From positions 1,302,001 to 1,366,000 of the forward strand of contig NW_024104421.1 of assembly GCF_003945595.2 (NCBI RefSeq): a stretch of DNA of 64,000 bases. The letters are read 5' to 3'. Of the stretch, positions 50,601-63,925 are shown one piece after another (position 1 is the stretch's first letter; the number at the start of each line of letters is the position of its first letter). The notes below the pieces were generated by a model. It worked only from the letters and a program-made list of their open reading frames with translations. It ran no database searches and had not been told where the DNA came from. This DNA is from Pipra filicauda. Taxonomy: Eukaryota > Chordata > Aves > Passeriformes > Pipridae. The position numbers and the translations under genes were made by a program.

Positions 50601-53600
50601 CTGAATCATTAACTAAACCTCCCGCCATCTGATTTTATGCCACTTTGGAATGCATCCTCCCATGCCCACTACTTTCTGTTCTATTAACCTTTGTGTGTGT
50701 GTGTTGGAATGGTTTTCACTTAAACAGTTTCTGCCTGCTGAATATTTGGGGTCTTCTTCCCCACACACCTCGGTCTTGTTATTTTACCGGAAATGAAACT
50801 GGAATGCATGTTTTGTCTACTCTTGTGCACCAGCAGCCCCAAAAGATCTCAGGCTGCGTTTCAGAACAACTCTGTAGCCATCTGCAGCTGTAGAACAGGC
50901 TGAGGAAAGAGCGTGCAAACACCAAGTATGGCTCAGCAAGTTCGTGGGCTAACTCTGGTTCTGTCCTTCAGGGCCCCAGGAGAACTCTCCTGGTGACCTC
51001 CTCGTCTCTTGTCAGGCGACAATCTACTTCCTGGTGCCCTTGCTCTAGAACATGGTGAAGTCTGGGGCTCTGTAGCTGTCACATCCTAGGGGCAGAGGGG
51101 GAAAGAAACTTGAAAGGCTGGATACTCCTTTCTCATGGTGCTGAGCTCTAGTCCCCAGGACAGGCAATGGGTGTGCGTCTTATTCTGCTTTGAAGGGGAT
51201 GTCTGAGACACAAAGTTTTGAGGGGTCGTGCAGTTCACTCCTTGCACTTGCTTAAAGAAAAAGTCTAGCCCAGGATGATGATTGAATAGTTTGCTTTGAA
51301 GCTCAGTGACGAATGTCACTTTAATTGAACTATATTTAAAATGAAATATGGTTGTTAAAATTCATAAAGCAATTCATATTCAGTAGGGCACTGTTGATAA
51401 AATAGGTCAACCTTGCAGCCGAAATTGTGATAAAACTGATGCTGCTAATCTCACAATTTTGTAGAAAGCCTGACAATGTTTTATGTTTTTCCCTCAAGCC
51501 CCAGCTCTTGGAGTCATGTGATGACAAAAATGCCAGCTTTCATTTCTTCAAAATGTAAACTTCCAGCTCTCATATTTCCAGGCAAAATCTGAAACCATGA
51601 GCACTACAAGTTCCAAAATTAGAAGGCAAACAAAACAGAGGCCAAATGCTGTTTTTTAAACTGTTCTGATTTTTAGTCAAAATTTTTTTTGGAGAGCCCA
51701 GCTCAAGATCTTGAAACACTTCAGGTTGCCAATAATGTAAAACTAAATCTCAAAGCAGCAGCAAGCAACAACACTGCTTTACAGTGTCTCTAACATTTGG
51801 GCCACAGTTCTGTTTTACTTTCTAGTTTAATACTGCCAGTACTTCTGTACTTTAGTACTGCAAGTTACGAGTTTGTTTTCTTTTCTGAGTGACATACTTA
51901 GCTCAAGAACCAAGTGCTGTCTGAAACTCGAGGGCAATTCCTGCCAGACAGCAACCATTTCATGACTCTGTGTGTTTTAGTAGAGGGTTTTCATTTTCCT
52001 TCAGAGCTAGAGACATTCAACAGATGTTCTGATAGGACACCTTCTTTATAAGGAAGTTTGGACCTCTGAAGAATGAGAAGATCCTGACTAAATTCTGATG
52101 CAAAGCTGGGAAGAGTGCCACTGGCCCACTCTACCTGCCAGGTGGGATGTCACTTGTGCCTGGCTCCTGGCAGGTGTGCTGGCTCCTAGGCAGAAAGCTC
52201 ACTGTGACCTTGATGGCCTCAAGCTTTGCAGACCCTCAGCAGCTTGTCTGGCAGGGAGTGTGGGCACCATGGCCCGCCTGACTTTGGGCCCCTTTGGGCT
52301 GCAAGGTTCCTGGCTTTCCTGAATCCCTCAGCAGCACTGGGTGTCCTCCCAGCTCCAAATAAGGCTTTCCTTTGTGAGTCTGGATCCAGATTTCCATCCT
52401 CCCACCCGCTGTCAACTGGCTGGGTCCCTTTCCCCATGAGTTGTGTTGGTAGATGGAGAGAGGTCTGGCTGTGGTAATATCTTCCCAAATCAGAATATTC
52501 CCATTCTCATTACCTTCTGAGGTTTAAGATGTTGTTCCAATTTGGAATGTAATAAAATCTTGAACACTTGGAATTTCCTGCAGGATGGTTAGTCCGTTTT
52601 GCAGCCAGATTTGTTTTTCAAAACCTAGCTAAATTTTTGGGGAGGAAAAAAGGATTTGGTTTCTGAGTTACACAGAAGTTGAGAAAAATATTTCTTAAGC
52701 TTAACATGCAAAGTTTTGAAATGACACAGTTGTTATTGTCAAAACTTTCCAAGCACCAGGAGGTTCTGAATTGATTCCAGTCTTCCAAAATACTGATAGA
52801 GACCTGCTTCCAGAGTGCTTTAGATATCATAATTTACCCATGCAGTTATCTATGGCTATAATTTTTGTTGTTGTTTAGATTTGATTTTGCTTTTGAACTC
52901 CTCAGGTGGGCAGTCATTTGTTTATCCAGAAGTGACTGAATGTTGTCCGGGCCTGTTTGTGTTCTCTTTGTTTTGTTTTAAAAAATACTAGTTTCTGTCT
53001 CTTGTTGCGAGAAGACACTAATTCACTGTACATAAAGAAATACGAAGATTTGTTCCCTGCCCCAACAAGTTTGCACTCTGAAGTTACACTTCCAGCTCGG
53101 CTCATCCTTTCATTTTCTGTCTCCTGCTGGAAAGCAAAGTCCAGCAGGCCACTATGTGAACTAAATACTTGGAATACTTTGGGCCTACAGTAAGGGGAGT
53201 AGAGATCCTTAATCTTTGCCGTTAGAGTCTCCTCAGTGTAACCACAAGGACTTGTGACATTTCTTTCCTGGCTTTCTTTACAGGCTTGCATGCCTGTAAC
53301 CTGGAGTTCTCTAGGAGGCTTTAAAGGGCTAGAGATGAAGAGTCCTTCACTCGAGATACAAAAGAGAGCAACCACTACAGAAGGGCTTGGTCACAGATTT
53401 AGTAATGTCTGTTGCTTCTATATTGCCATTTTCCCAGGGAATTCTGATTTTCTGAGGAGTCAGTGGCAGCAGAGCAGTGCTTCGTGGTGCTACGACCCCT
53501 TTGCAAGCCGTTGCACAGCAGAACAGTATTAGTTTTTTGGTAATTAGAGTCCTCTTTGCATATCAGAGAGAGGTGAGGACAAAAGGTTTCCTTGGTAAGA

Positions 53601-53617
53601 CAATAAAGCTGTTGAAG

Positions 53618-53690
53618 TGAGGACCTGATCCAACTCCCACTGAACATGGAGAAAAGGCTCTTATTCACATTAGTGGGAGTTTAATGAGAC
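53618..53690. mobile_element. Possible ancient CR1/L3-type LINE 3' piece
   Basis: The phrase gacctgatccaactcccact ... attagtgggagttt has the paired 'actcccattga / tcaatgggag' layout seen in old amniote LINE 3' ends. It is short and diverged, and the strand cannot be assigned with confidence. Confidence 0.3.
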
Positions 53691-54155
53691 CTTTCTTCAG
53701 TAGGAAACTGTGAGAAAGTATCTTCCTCCTCACTCTGCAAAATATTTTCAGAACAGGCTCCGTCCACTGAGACGGTTTGTTTTTTGTTTGGGGTTTTTTT
53801 TGCCAGTGTGGATATGACAAGCTGTGACTGCACAGTCAAACTGAACAGGCTCGTGGATTGGGGACATTTTGTCCAAATTCATCATGTGTCAGGAGCAGCT
53901 GTTTTCCTGCAACTTATAAACATGGGCATACTGGATTCAGTGAGACAGGCCCAAGAAGGAGTCACACTGCAGCCTTTCCCATGACTTTGCAACCTCTTCC
54001 CAAACAACTGAGGTTGCCGGCAAAGAGGCAAAACAATTGTTTCTCACAAAAGCTCTGCAGCTGATGTCCTATCAGTTATCAGAATAACTCGCCTGTCCCT
54101 TGAGCAGGAAAAAGCCCCTGGGAAATAAGTTATTCAAAAAAACAACCTAAAAAAC

Positions 54156-54173
54156 CACACACACACACACACA
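54156..54173. repeat. (CA)9 microsatellite
   Basis: A short perfect CA tract flanked by A-rich sequence. Confidence 0.9.
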
Positions 54174-55742
54174 AAGAGAAAAGACAAGGCTGGGGGAGGA
54201 AATAGGGACAGGGAGGAGTGAAAAGAAAAATCTAGGCTAGCAGTCAGAATGAGCTAATTGCTTACTGTCCTCTCAACTTCAGCATTTAAGTGTGTTTGGC
54301 TGAAGGGTACGAAGCACAGACTGTAGAGTAACCTGTGGACCTTCACTTCCTTCCATTACCATGAAAGTTATGTAAAAGATTGCAGATTGGTGAGGTCTTT
54401 ATCTGTACTAATTTCAGTGCAGAGCATCATTTTGCACCAATGTACCATGGCTTTGCCTCCAAAGATTATGCTTAGAGCAAGTTTCTACAGGTGATTTGAT
54501 CTCAGGCCTTTACTACACTCTTATACAATCCAAATTTACTGACTTCTGTAGCTGTACCAGTGCAAACAAGGAGAATCTGCTTAAGACTTGTACAACTGGA
54601 ACTTATTGAAAGTGCAAGGGCATATTTGAGATAAATCAGCTTTTTTTGCCTACGCTGAGGTACATGGTTGCAACAGCACTTACTTTCTTCAGTGTTACCA
54701 GTCCAAATGTTCTAAAAATTATGAGATCGTTTTGAACTTCATGGAAAAGTTCATGTTTTGAGCATTTTTCTTGAAATTTTAGCATCTTTTCTTAATTTTC
54801 TTTTTGTTACTGAGCTTTCAGTGTTCCCATTTTCCATTTCTCTCACAGAATCAAAAGGGAGGGCCAGAAATGTATTTTTATTAAAAAACAGAACACTGAA
54901 ACACCCAAAATAATCCAGCAGCTAGGACTGTATGAAAAAGGCCAGCAGTCAAGTACAGTCATCGCAGCTGGCAGCATTGTGCTCCAAGGCCTCATCTTAG
55001 TCTTTTTCCCCTCTGCAGGCATTTCTGTTTTCAGATCCCCTCTCCAATTTCTGCATCTCTCTGAAGCACCCGTCAGCTTTGACCGCTTTCTTCCACTTCC
55101 AGTTCCCTGATACCGTGGTACTGAGCAACCTTCCTTATGCAGCTGCCACCCTTCCCTGCAGCAACTCCTCCTTTCTGCCAGCCCTCCCTTTCCCCTCCTT
55201 GTCTGTGTTTCCACAGTCTTATTAATGGGTTTTGTTTGGCATTTTATTTGCTGTAGAGCATGCATATGTGAATGTTTGTGTTCAGAAAGCATGGCTTGGG
55301 GTGCCTGGGTGCCTGCGAGCTACATCCACGTTTGTGTGCCCGTGCAGGTACTTACACAGCAGGCAGCAGAGGCACAGGAGCAGAAGGAAGGTACCATGGC
55401 AGTTTGTCTAAGTGGCTGGAGATGCTGAGCATGAACTCTTTATGGCTGAGATCTTGTCTGTATGGAGTGTGTGTAATCATGAGCACTTTTGTTGTGCAGC
55501 CAAAAAAGGCTGCTACTGCTGCCTCTGCAGTAAGGTAAAGCAGGAGATAACAATAAATTTTTTACTGCTGGCTGGCGGAGGTGTTTAGGATGTGTTTTCT
55601 TTATATCTTCATCCGCCCCTAATTGAAGATGCTTTAAAATTGAATGACTAGCAGTCAAAACGTGTTTGCTTCAAGCTGAGAAGAAAAATGCTGGTGTCTC
55701 TGCTTCCAAACTGATTGCGCTTTGTACACAACTGACAGCCAC

Positions 55743-55787
55743 AGTCACTTTGAGTGACTGATAAGTGGGAAGCTTTGCCACTTATCA
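55743..55787. promoter_or_regulatory. Two adjacent perfect inverted repeats with GATA/NKX-like words
   Basis: AGTCACT (55743-55749) and AGTGACT (55753-55759) pair across 3 bases. Immediately after, TGATAAGTGG (55759-55768) and CCACTTATCA (55778-55787) pair across 9 bases. The second arms contain a GATA core (TGATAA/TTATCA) fused to an NKX-type TAAGTGG/CCACTTA word, so the element presents both motifs in mirror image. It could be a dimer-binding regulatory site or a small cruciform or hairpin. There is no direct evidence of function. Confidence 0.35.
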
Positions 55788-55904
55788 AGGAATGCACACT
55801 GAAAAGAAAGGACTGGAGCCGTTCAGATGCTTTGGCATGTTCAAAATAACATCTCACATCAGTCAGACTCTGAGGCACTAGGAGACATTTCAAAATAAAC
55901 TTTA

Positions 55905-55922
55905 TATCTATCTATCTATCTA
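55905..55922. repeat. (TATC)n microsatellite
   Basis: About four and a half TATC tetranucleotide units, with an imperfect start. Confidence 0.9.
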
Positions 55923-57771
55923 GAGGCAAAGATTCAATTTAACAGACAAATCACTGTGTGGCATCACATTGGCTCTGAAAATGAGAACATCATTATAAGG
56001 GTCACTGGTTACAGAATGACTCAGCTGCATAATTTGAGAGCATTTATTGTAGGGTCTCACCCCCCAGAACAAAACAAAATTTGAAAATTCACCATTGCAT
56101 ATCATTCTGGTGATTTCTTTAAATTGGGGTTTTTCAGCCCTGTTGGCCAAGTAATATTTAGTTTATGTAGCACATGACATCCTGAAGGATCCCAAAGAGA
56201 ATGAATCTCTAAGCTAAATTCAGATCTCGTTTATTTCCTCTTCAGTATTACGGACTGTGTCTGAGATTGCCTGGCTTTAACTCACAAAATGGTTCTTAAG
56301 GTTTTTTTTAGGAGTTACTGTGCTTTTTAGTGATACATAGCATGAACAGAAGATGTAACTTTTTTTGGTTAATGTTTGTTGGTGATACTGTTAAAGATAT
56401 TTATATTAGGAGATTCTGACCTACAAGAGCTGAGGGTACATTTTCTTGTGCTGACTCTGTAATGACAGCAACAGCCAAGGTAGAGTTGGGTTGTTCCACT
56501 GGAGGTGGTGATGTTTTAACCTGCCATAGCAGGATTTAACCTGATAGACATACAGGTAGAAAGAAAAGCACACATGTGCTTGGAGCTGAAGTGGGATGGG
56601 AATCTTCACATGAAATGGGAGAATCAGGAGATACAAGCATGTAGTGTGTAATATCCCAAACTGGAAGTGGGACAGAAGATGCACAGTGTTGATCTGGATC
56701 CACTAGTACTGCTTAAAAAGACCAAAACCCTGCTGCCAGGGTTACACCTCTTTCTCTAACAACATTGGGCATGTTGATGTATAAGTACCATTATCTTTGG
56801 TTGTTATTCTAAGCACTGCATCTGGGCATCTAATTCTGCCCAGCTTGGTGTATCTGAAGTGTTTTTCTAACCAAAATGACTGGTTTTGAGATACAGGTTA
56901 TATTTGGCATTCCAAGGTTGCCACCAGCATCCATACCTATGTCAAGAGGGAGAAATTTGAGGACCATTTAGTTTCTACTGTCAATGACTTGCTTTTCTGA
57001 TTCATCTCTTGCCATGTTAAGTGGTCACGACTGTTTTGATGGCTCATTCAAAACAGAGTACTTCAAACTCTCTGCTGGAATAATGGCTTAAAATGATTCA
57101 GAGGGAAAAGTATGGTTCCACCTACTGAATCAACACCACTGTCTTCACCACCTTGGATTTTTCTCCAGACATCTGGCATCCAAAAGATGATGATGCCTTA
57201 CCCTGCATAGTTTAGGAGACAAGATGAGCTCACTGTTGGTGATAATACCCTGCAAGAGGCCAAGTTTGTTTTTGTTGTCCACTTTCTGTTGCTTATCTGC
57301 TGCTGTATTGTATTTGCAAAATTAAAGTGGAAGGCAGTGAATTATGCTTGGTATTTGTAAGAAGAGTAAATGAAACAGTTTATAATCCCTTGAAGGGTTG
57401 TGATTGAAGGGATGATGTGAGTGATGCCTGACTTAGAAATTTGGAGAAAGAGAGGGAAAAGTGCAGTTGTCATGTGGAAGTCTCTGTTGAGGAAAAATTA
57501 ACTAGAGTTATGGAGCTTGTGCCAGCTGTCTTTATTTTGTTTCTTGTATATAGTCTCCATTTAAGCTCACTTTTCACATATGAATAAAATGTGTAATGGG
57601 TAAATAATTTCAAGGAACCATTTAAGATTTTTATTCAAATTGATTTAAAATATGCTTTGAAGAGGCTAAGAAGTGTATGTCAGAGTTTCTTGTATGTAGA
57701 AGTTAAATAAAAGAATTTAAGTTCCAAGATAAGTTTAATAAATTTATAAAAACGAAGACTTGTATGAAAAG

Positions 57772-57791
57772 TAATAATAATAATAATAATT
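57772..57791. repeat. (TAA)n microsatellite
   Basis: About six and a half TAA units in AT-rich surroundings. Confidence 0.9.
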
Positions 57792-60700
57792 AAATGGGAC
57801 AAATTTAATTCACAGTGCTTGGAGTTTATAAATATTTGGCACTGAGTAATTTTAAAACGTGCGTGTTATAAAATATCTTTTATCAGATTTGACTTACTTG
57901 AAAGACAACAGTGATAGCGTTCAGCAAATTATTCTGAAGTTGGAGCTTGGATAGTCTCAACAAAATAGCAATTTAAAATGGATTTGGACAGAAATGATCA
58001 AGGGATTTCTATACTCCTGTATGCTATGAAAATTGTGTGCAAAGAAATACATTAGTCAGATAACAAAGTAAGGTGTTTGAAAGTTACAAGTGCCAGAATT
58101 AGGTTAAATAGGTATCTTTAAAATTATTCCCATGTATCTCTTGTCATATGTATTGAATAAAAAATGGTGTCCCAGGGGAGCAGAATTACACAGTAATATA
58201 ATTGTAAGCTGTACTCACAAGAGGGAAAATTAAAATTATGTTGACAGCCTTAATTCTGGCATTCCCTAATGTTTGAGGGAACTTTTCATCCAAAGCAGCA
58301 TTATTTTAACTGTTTTTCTGTGCGTTTTTGATGGCCGTAAAAGCACATAATCCTGATATACCAACCACCTAGAGTGTATTGTCAGCCCAGCTTGAACCCT
58401 GAAATGTCAGCATGGCAGAAGTGCTAAATACCAGTTGGGTTACAGGAGAAATGCTGTGTTCTCCTGGGCTAGCAGGAGAGAACAGTCCTCTGGCTGTAAT
58501 GGCTGTGCCTGTACTATGAAGCCCCCTCTCTTTCTGTGTCCTGTCTCCTGCCTTTCTCCAGTTTTTGTTGTTGTTTTTTTTTTCAATTTTGGTCTCCATC
58601 AAGATAGAGAAGACTTTTTTCCTATTGCTGTCCTCCTCAGAAAGGGAGATTGATTGCTTGAGTGCCTTTGTTGAATTTGGGCTGGCTATGTTGAAAATGC
58701 AGTTTGACTCAATTCTTTTCAGCACCCTCCATTTGCTCCCCTTTTTCTTCCCCCTCAGTAGGGTTGGCAGCAGATCAGTTGTAGCCACTAGTTCTTTTCT
58801 CCTATTTTACCACATTCTTGTGCTTTAGCAAAAAACCCAAGGCTGAAGGTACAAAATTCAAAGCCACTGATCTTTTAGTTGAGGACTCTCTTGCTCTGAG
58901 TATTTGATGGAAGCCTCTTATAGCATTTGGCCCTTTAAAGCTCTGTGTGGTGAGAATATGTTTTCTATTTTGCAAACTTTGTGTAGAATCTTGTCTGCCA
59001 TGTACGTGACTGAATTGTGATGTTTCAGTGAGAGGGACTTCTTTATATACTGTATGTGATGAGTTTTAAGTTCATAACATTGTTAAGAATCATGCACATC
59101 TAAATTAGGCATCATTTCCAGTTTCTTTAACCCTGGAGTTCAAATTTGTAGTCCAGGAACAAGTAAGTGTATATGAAACAGGTGACTGATGGCATTCTCA
59201 CCTTATACACAGAGGTAAGTTGCCTTATACACATTTTCATACATGCATTTGAAATGCCCCATTTTAGATATCAGTTACAAAACATGACTACTTTACTTCT
59301 CTGAACGCAATTTTTAACGTCTCTAAAGGATTTTAGGAGGAAGGAGCAGGGATGTTTTCCATGTGGGGACAACAGGTTATTAATACTTACCAAATTACAC
59401 CTGATCTTAGTTGTGAATGGTTCAAAGCTTTATGAATTCTTCAGCCCTGCTGACAGTTCATGTGAAATCATAGCAAATAGAGAGAACCCTTAATTTAGAG
59501 CAAGGCATTGATGATGGCAGTATTTCCCAGTGTTGCAGACAGGCTGCTGCATACACTGGGAGATACAAAATAAGCAGAGATTGACTCAAATTACTTTAAA
59601 ATTAGAAAACTTTCAGGAAGTGAAACTTTCGAACTTCCTTCTTTTCCCCTTCTGTGGTTCTGTGAATGTCTCTATAGCTGTAGACACCCTTATAAAGGTA
59701 GCATGTGTTCTTCCATAGAACCTGTTTCTGACAGCAGGAGGTTTCCCTGGGTAGGATAAGCTCCCCAGATACATGATAGATTGAGGATTTTCTTTACCAC
59801 TGTATTGGTAAGTGAAGATTTGGAGAGCTGATACATTCTAGTGACTAGAATTAGAATTATGCTCTATTTCTTGCATTTAGTCTGTATTTGAAATGAAAGG
59901 CAGATTTGAAATTATATTTTCCAAGAATTTTATCTAACTGTCAGGAGTTTCAGTGTTACTAAGTCAACTTCCCTTGCATAATTTCTTATTGCACATTTCA
60001 GAATTCCTGTCTTTTTGGTACCATCAGACTAGAGAAATTAAAATCATAATCAAATTACTGGCATAGAATTCTGTATTCTGTGTTAATAATATTCACACTT
60101 CTTATTGAAAACAAAGCACATCTGTTTTAGGTGTTCTTCACATCCCCTTCGTGTATTTAGGTGGATTTGTGTAAATCACAAGTTTGCTTTCTGCATCTTT
60201 TGAGAGAGTTGTTTGAGCTCAGTATCCTCTTAGCAGAAACTCTTGCAAAGGCCCCGTGGGAGAAAAATTGTCTATTGTGTTCTTTTGAAAGCCGGCTATC
60301 TTTTTTCCTGGAGCTGGGCTCAAGTAAGTTTATTCTTCCACTCAGGGATATCTTAGGAGGTTCCTGTCCTTTCTGGTGCCTAGGAAGCCGAGCTCAGATA
60401 CGTATATTGTATTTGTTGCCATCATATAATCTGTGCAACTTCCCTGCAAATATAAAGAATTATGCTTTCCCCAGCTGTTCATTTGATAGGATTCTAGCCC
60501 TTCATTTAGAGAAAACTGTGCTTCTCCGATTCACATTGTTTGAACCGTGGCCTCCTTTCTATACCTATTGTTTGTTTTGTCTTTTTTTGTTGTGCGTAAC
60601 AGGTGTTTCTTTCAGACAGCCGAGGCAGCAAGGCAAGGGCTTCCTTTATGGCAGATCTCTTGAGACTTTGATTAAACTCTTCTTTGTGATAAAAATGCCA

Positions 60701-63700
60701 CTGCCTTTAAATGAATTGCACATGTAATCTGTATTTGCACAAATGCCCTCCATCCCTCTGCCGTCATTGCTGCTCTGTCTCTCTTTTGGTTTCGGTGTGT
60801 TTGCCTTTTCTCCTGTCTTTTGCCTCAGAACTGATTCCTTTTTACCCTCCCAATACTGCACTCCCCTCAGAGCCTGGATGCAGCCATGGGAGCAGTTTAG
60901 AAAGAGCAAACTGTTTCTGCAGAAAGAGCTCGCCTTTTTTCCAGTGTTTGCTGTTGCTGCCTCCACAAATACCGTTGTCAGACAGCTGGGAGAAGCTTCC
61001 TCAGATTTTCTCAAGGGGGAACCAAGGGTTAGAAACTAAGCACTTTCTGTGCATCTACTGAAGCAGGTCTTGGTCTAGTGGGTTGTAGGTAGCACAGATG
61101 TTTTTCTACCTGCCTTGCTTTTTTCTTTCACACAGTCTCACCTGCTGCTGAGTCGGACCCACTAATTTTCTGGCTTAGTCGTGGAAGTACTTCGGGGAGG
61201 TCTGGTCAGTTTTGACAGGTGCTTAGGTGCGTTTTAGGCAGAATGTACACAGAATCAGTACCCCATGCTACCAGCTTCTCTAAAGCACATTTAATATTCT
61301 TTCTAGTTTTTGTTTAGGATAGGACTCCCACATTCTCCAGTATGCTCTTGACTCTCTAGATGTTAAAAACCAGAGAAGCAGTGAAAACCGAAGAGTGGCA
61401 AGAGGCTGGTACCACGTTTTTGAGTGACTCTTTTGGCTCATACTGCTCAGGTATCCTGATGGAGTATTGCTCACCTATAATGTGTTATTTTCATGCCCTT
61501 CTCTTTATGCCAGGACATTTATTGGTTAGAAGCCCTGGGGGTGAACAGATACAAATATTCATTAGTCAGAGGAGGTGTAATGGATGTCCTGGGAGCTGTG
61601 CCAAACAATTAAGGGTATAGGCATAATGATTTACAGGGTAAGCAAAACCTCCAGAGAACGCCACATCTGCACAGGCTGCCCTGTGCATCTGCAGAAGTCG
61701 AATAACTTGCATCATTCCAATCTGCCAGAGATAGTGCATATCAAGGGAACAAATATGGATGGACTCTTTGCTTTCAGTCTGAGACACAGCCTTCTGCTGG
61801 TGACTTTCTGTTGCTTTGATCAGCTGTTAGAGCTTCCCAAATGTCATCTACAGTGCCACGAGATCCTCTCTATATAAAGTGTGTTTTTCCTCCTGGTGCA
61901 GTTACAGTGGCAGGGGTATCAGCTCAGCCTGGATGTGACACTAGCATTGTATCTATTTTAGTGCTTAACTTTGTGGCAGTGGCAGCATCTGTGGAAAATA
62001 TGAAGATAACTGTCAGAAAGCGTGTTTGAAGGGTGTTTAATTTAGAAACATTAACCCCCCCCCGGCTGACATTTACTTTAGCGTGCAGTAGTTAACAGTG
62101 GAAGATGGGACTTTAATAATGCTATATAATACGGTTTCCTAAATGGGTTCTTTCTCTTAAATTGTGTTGTCTGTTTTGGCTGGTGTTTAGTTACCTAGCA
62201 CAATAAACATAGTTCATTACATTATTTGAATCAAAACTCATGAAGTTTTATTTGATTTTGTCATAACACGTAGATTGAAGGGGCCTGAAATTCACTCTTC
62301 CTATACAAGTGTAAAACATCATAAAAATCAGAACATGAGCATTTAGAGACACTTTGTGCTGAAATAAATGACCAAGATGCACACAAGACTAACGTGATGT
62401 TACAATTTCATCAAGTTCCAGGCAGCTCCTTCTTTGTGTTTTCTTTATGTTTAAGGAACCCAAGCCACTGTTTTAATACTTAAATTAAAAAAAAAAAAGA
62501 TTGTTTTGAAAAACCATATTGTTCTGAAAGCAGCCATTTCTTATGTTCAGCCATCCAAACTTACTCACAGGCAGCTCTTGTTAGAGTATTGGGCACATTT
62601 TCTAAGAGCCTCACACCCATTTTTGATTTGCGATGTCATCTCCCCATTCCTTCAGGGGGTGCCCTTTCGTGAGAGGTTAAGCCTTCTTTCCACCAACAGG
62701 GGACTTGAGGAGGCTTCCTTGGAAGCCTGTCATTGCTGTTCTTGGATTTTGCAAGACAGTGATGCTTCCTGAGACATGTGTGAAGCTCACCTGCCCAGAA
62801 AGATTGCTACTCAACAGTCTGCTTTAAGACGGCTTTGCATGCAAAAGGCTGATTTTCTTCGTTTTGGGACTATCACTCAATGGAAATGTCAGAAATATGG
62901 AAGGATAAATACCGAGTTACATTAAAAAGAGAAAAAAAAACGCTCTGAAATTATCTCCTGGCTCCATGTTTTCTGAGGTTTTGCATTAGCGGGGACGAAG
63001 TCACGGTGTGTTGACACAGTCTAATGTGCAATGACATAATACCTGGAGTATGGAGACAGCAAGAGGCGCAAAATCAAACTTATCTGAGTTTTCACAGGAA
63101 AAGAAGGGATTAAACTTTGCTGGTTAAAATATGGATTTTTATTTTTTTTTAATAGAAACTATCCTAGTTCGATTGAGATAAACCTACTCAGATCTAATTC
63201 TATCCAGTCCCTGGGAAAAGTGGGCCTTAAGATGTTGAGCCTATTTGCCCAATCCCTTTTTTTAGAAATAAAGATTAGGGTAGGAAGTTTGGTCCTTATC
63301 TCTAAGGTTCTTACTGCTTCAGAAGGAAACTGAAATACTTACATGAAGGACACTTTCTTGAACTCGTGATTTGTCTTCACTCAGATTATTTCAGAAAGCT
63401 TTGGCAATGTAGATTTCCCACAATGCTTGGCTATTTTTGTTTTACATATCTTAGAGGAACTATGATAAATTGTTGTTACTGCCTATTAAATAGTAGAAAG
63501 AGATGTCAAAATACTCTAGTGACTTGAAATTCAAATGTTACTCCCTGTGCATGGAAACTTTGATCTGGAAGCATCATCCTCTATTTCATAACTGCCAGGT
63601 GTGATTCTTCTCTGCCTTTTCATCCCTTGTGGTTACTTACAGCTCTACAAAATAACATTAAACCACCAAATTTTACTTGCATGTCACAGCCTATTTGCAC

Positions 63701-63804
63701 GGATATTTGTGTATGATCCAGATATTACGTAGCACCGTCATCCCTGGATCTTGGAATATTTTTCTTTCTTTTTTTTCTTTCATTCTTTTTAAAGCATCCT
63801 GTTT

Positions 63805-63925
63805 TTCAGACCAGGGGAATTGAGGACAGAGGGGAAGCAGCTTGCACATTGTTAGGCTGTAGCTCATTGCCAGAACCAGGAACAGAACCCAGATTGTCAG
63901 TCGTGTCCCATTGGGCCACAATACA
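63805..63925 (-). mobile_element. MIR-like SINE fragment, antisense
   Basis: On the plus strand the order attgaggacagaggggaagc, agcttgcacattgttaggct, ttgccagaaccaggaacaga, acccagattgtcag and tgtcccattgggccac mirrors the complement of MIR (tgaggcacagagaggttaag, tgacttgcccaaggtcacac, ggcagagccaggattcgaac, ccaggtctg). It is old and degraded but the landmark order is well kept. Confidence 0.65.

Noticed and set aside
52914..53375. 153-codon minus-strand open frame
   Set aside because: No domain and no splice or promoter context; opposing frames are equally open.
54841..54860. tcacagaatca word resembling a CR1 3' tail
   Set aside because: Sequence on either side does not continue as CR1; the short match is not enough.
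54843..55292. 149-codon minus-strand open frame
   Set aside because: No recognisable motif; lies in intron with no CpG or promoter signal.
55348..55390. Exon-like Q/E-rich stretch (VLTQQAAEAQEQKE) after a gtgcag acceptor-like site
   Set aside because: It would read on from exon C in frame and looks superficially like the SoxD Q-box. The pyrimidine tract is weak, the donor ggaag|gtacca is poor, and its exit phase does not match the expected next exon. It does not resemble the expected VQGQLPPL exon.
56160..56230. catcctgaaggatcccaaag word reminiscent of a MIR-type SINE 3' end
   Set aside because: Only about 20 bases resemble the family and the adjoining sequence gives no further landmarks.
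60161..60727. 188-codon open frame, the longest in the window
   Set aside because: It is rich in Leu, Phe and Cys, as expected from T-rich DNA. It has no recognisable domain, no plausible promoter and lies deep in a SOX5 intron. A chance ORF is more likely.
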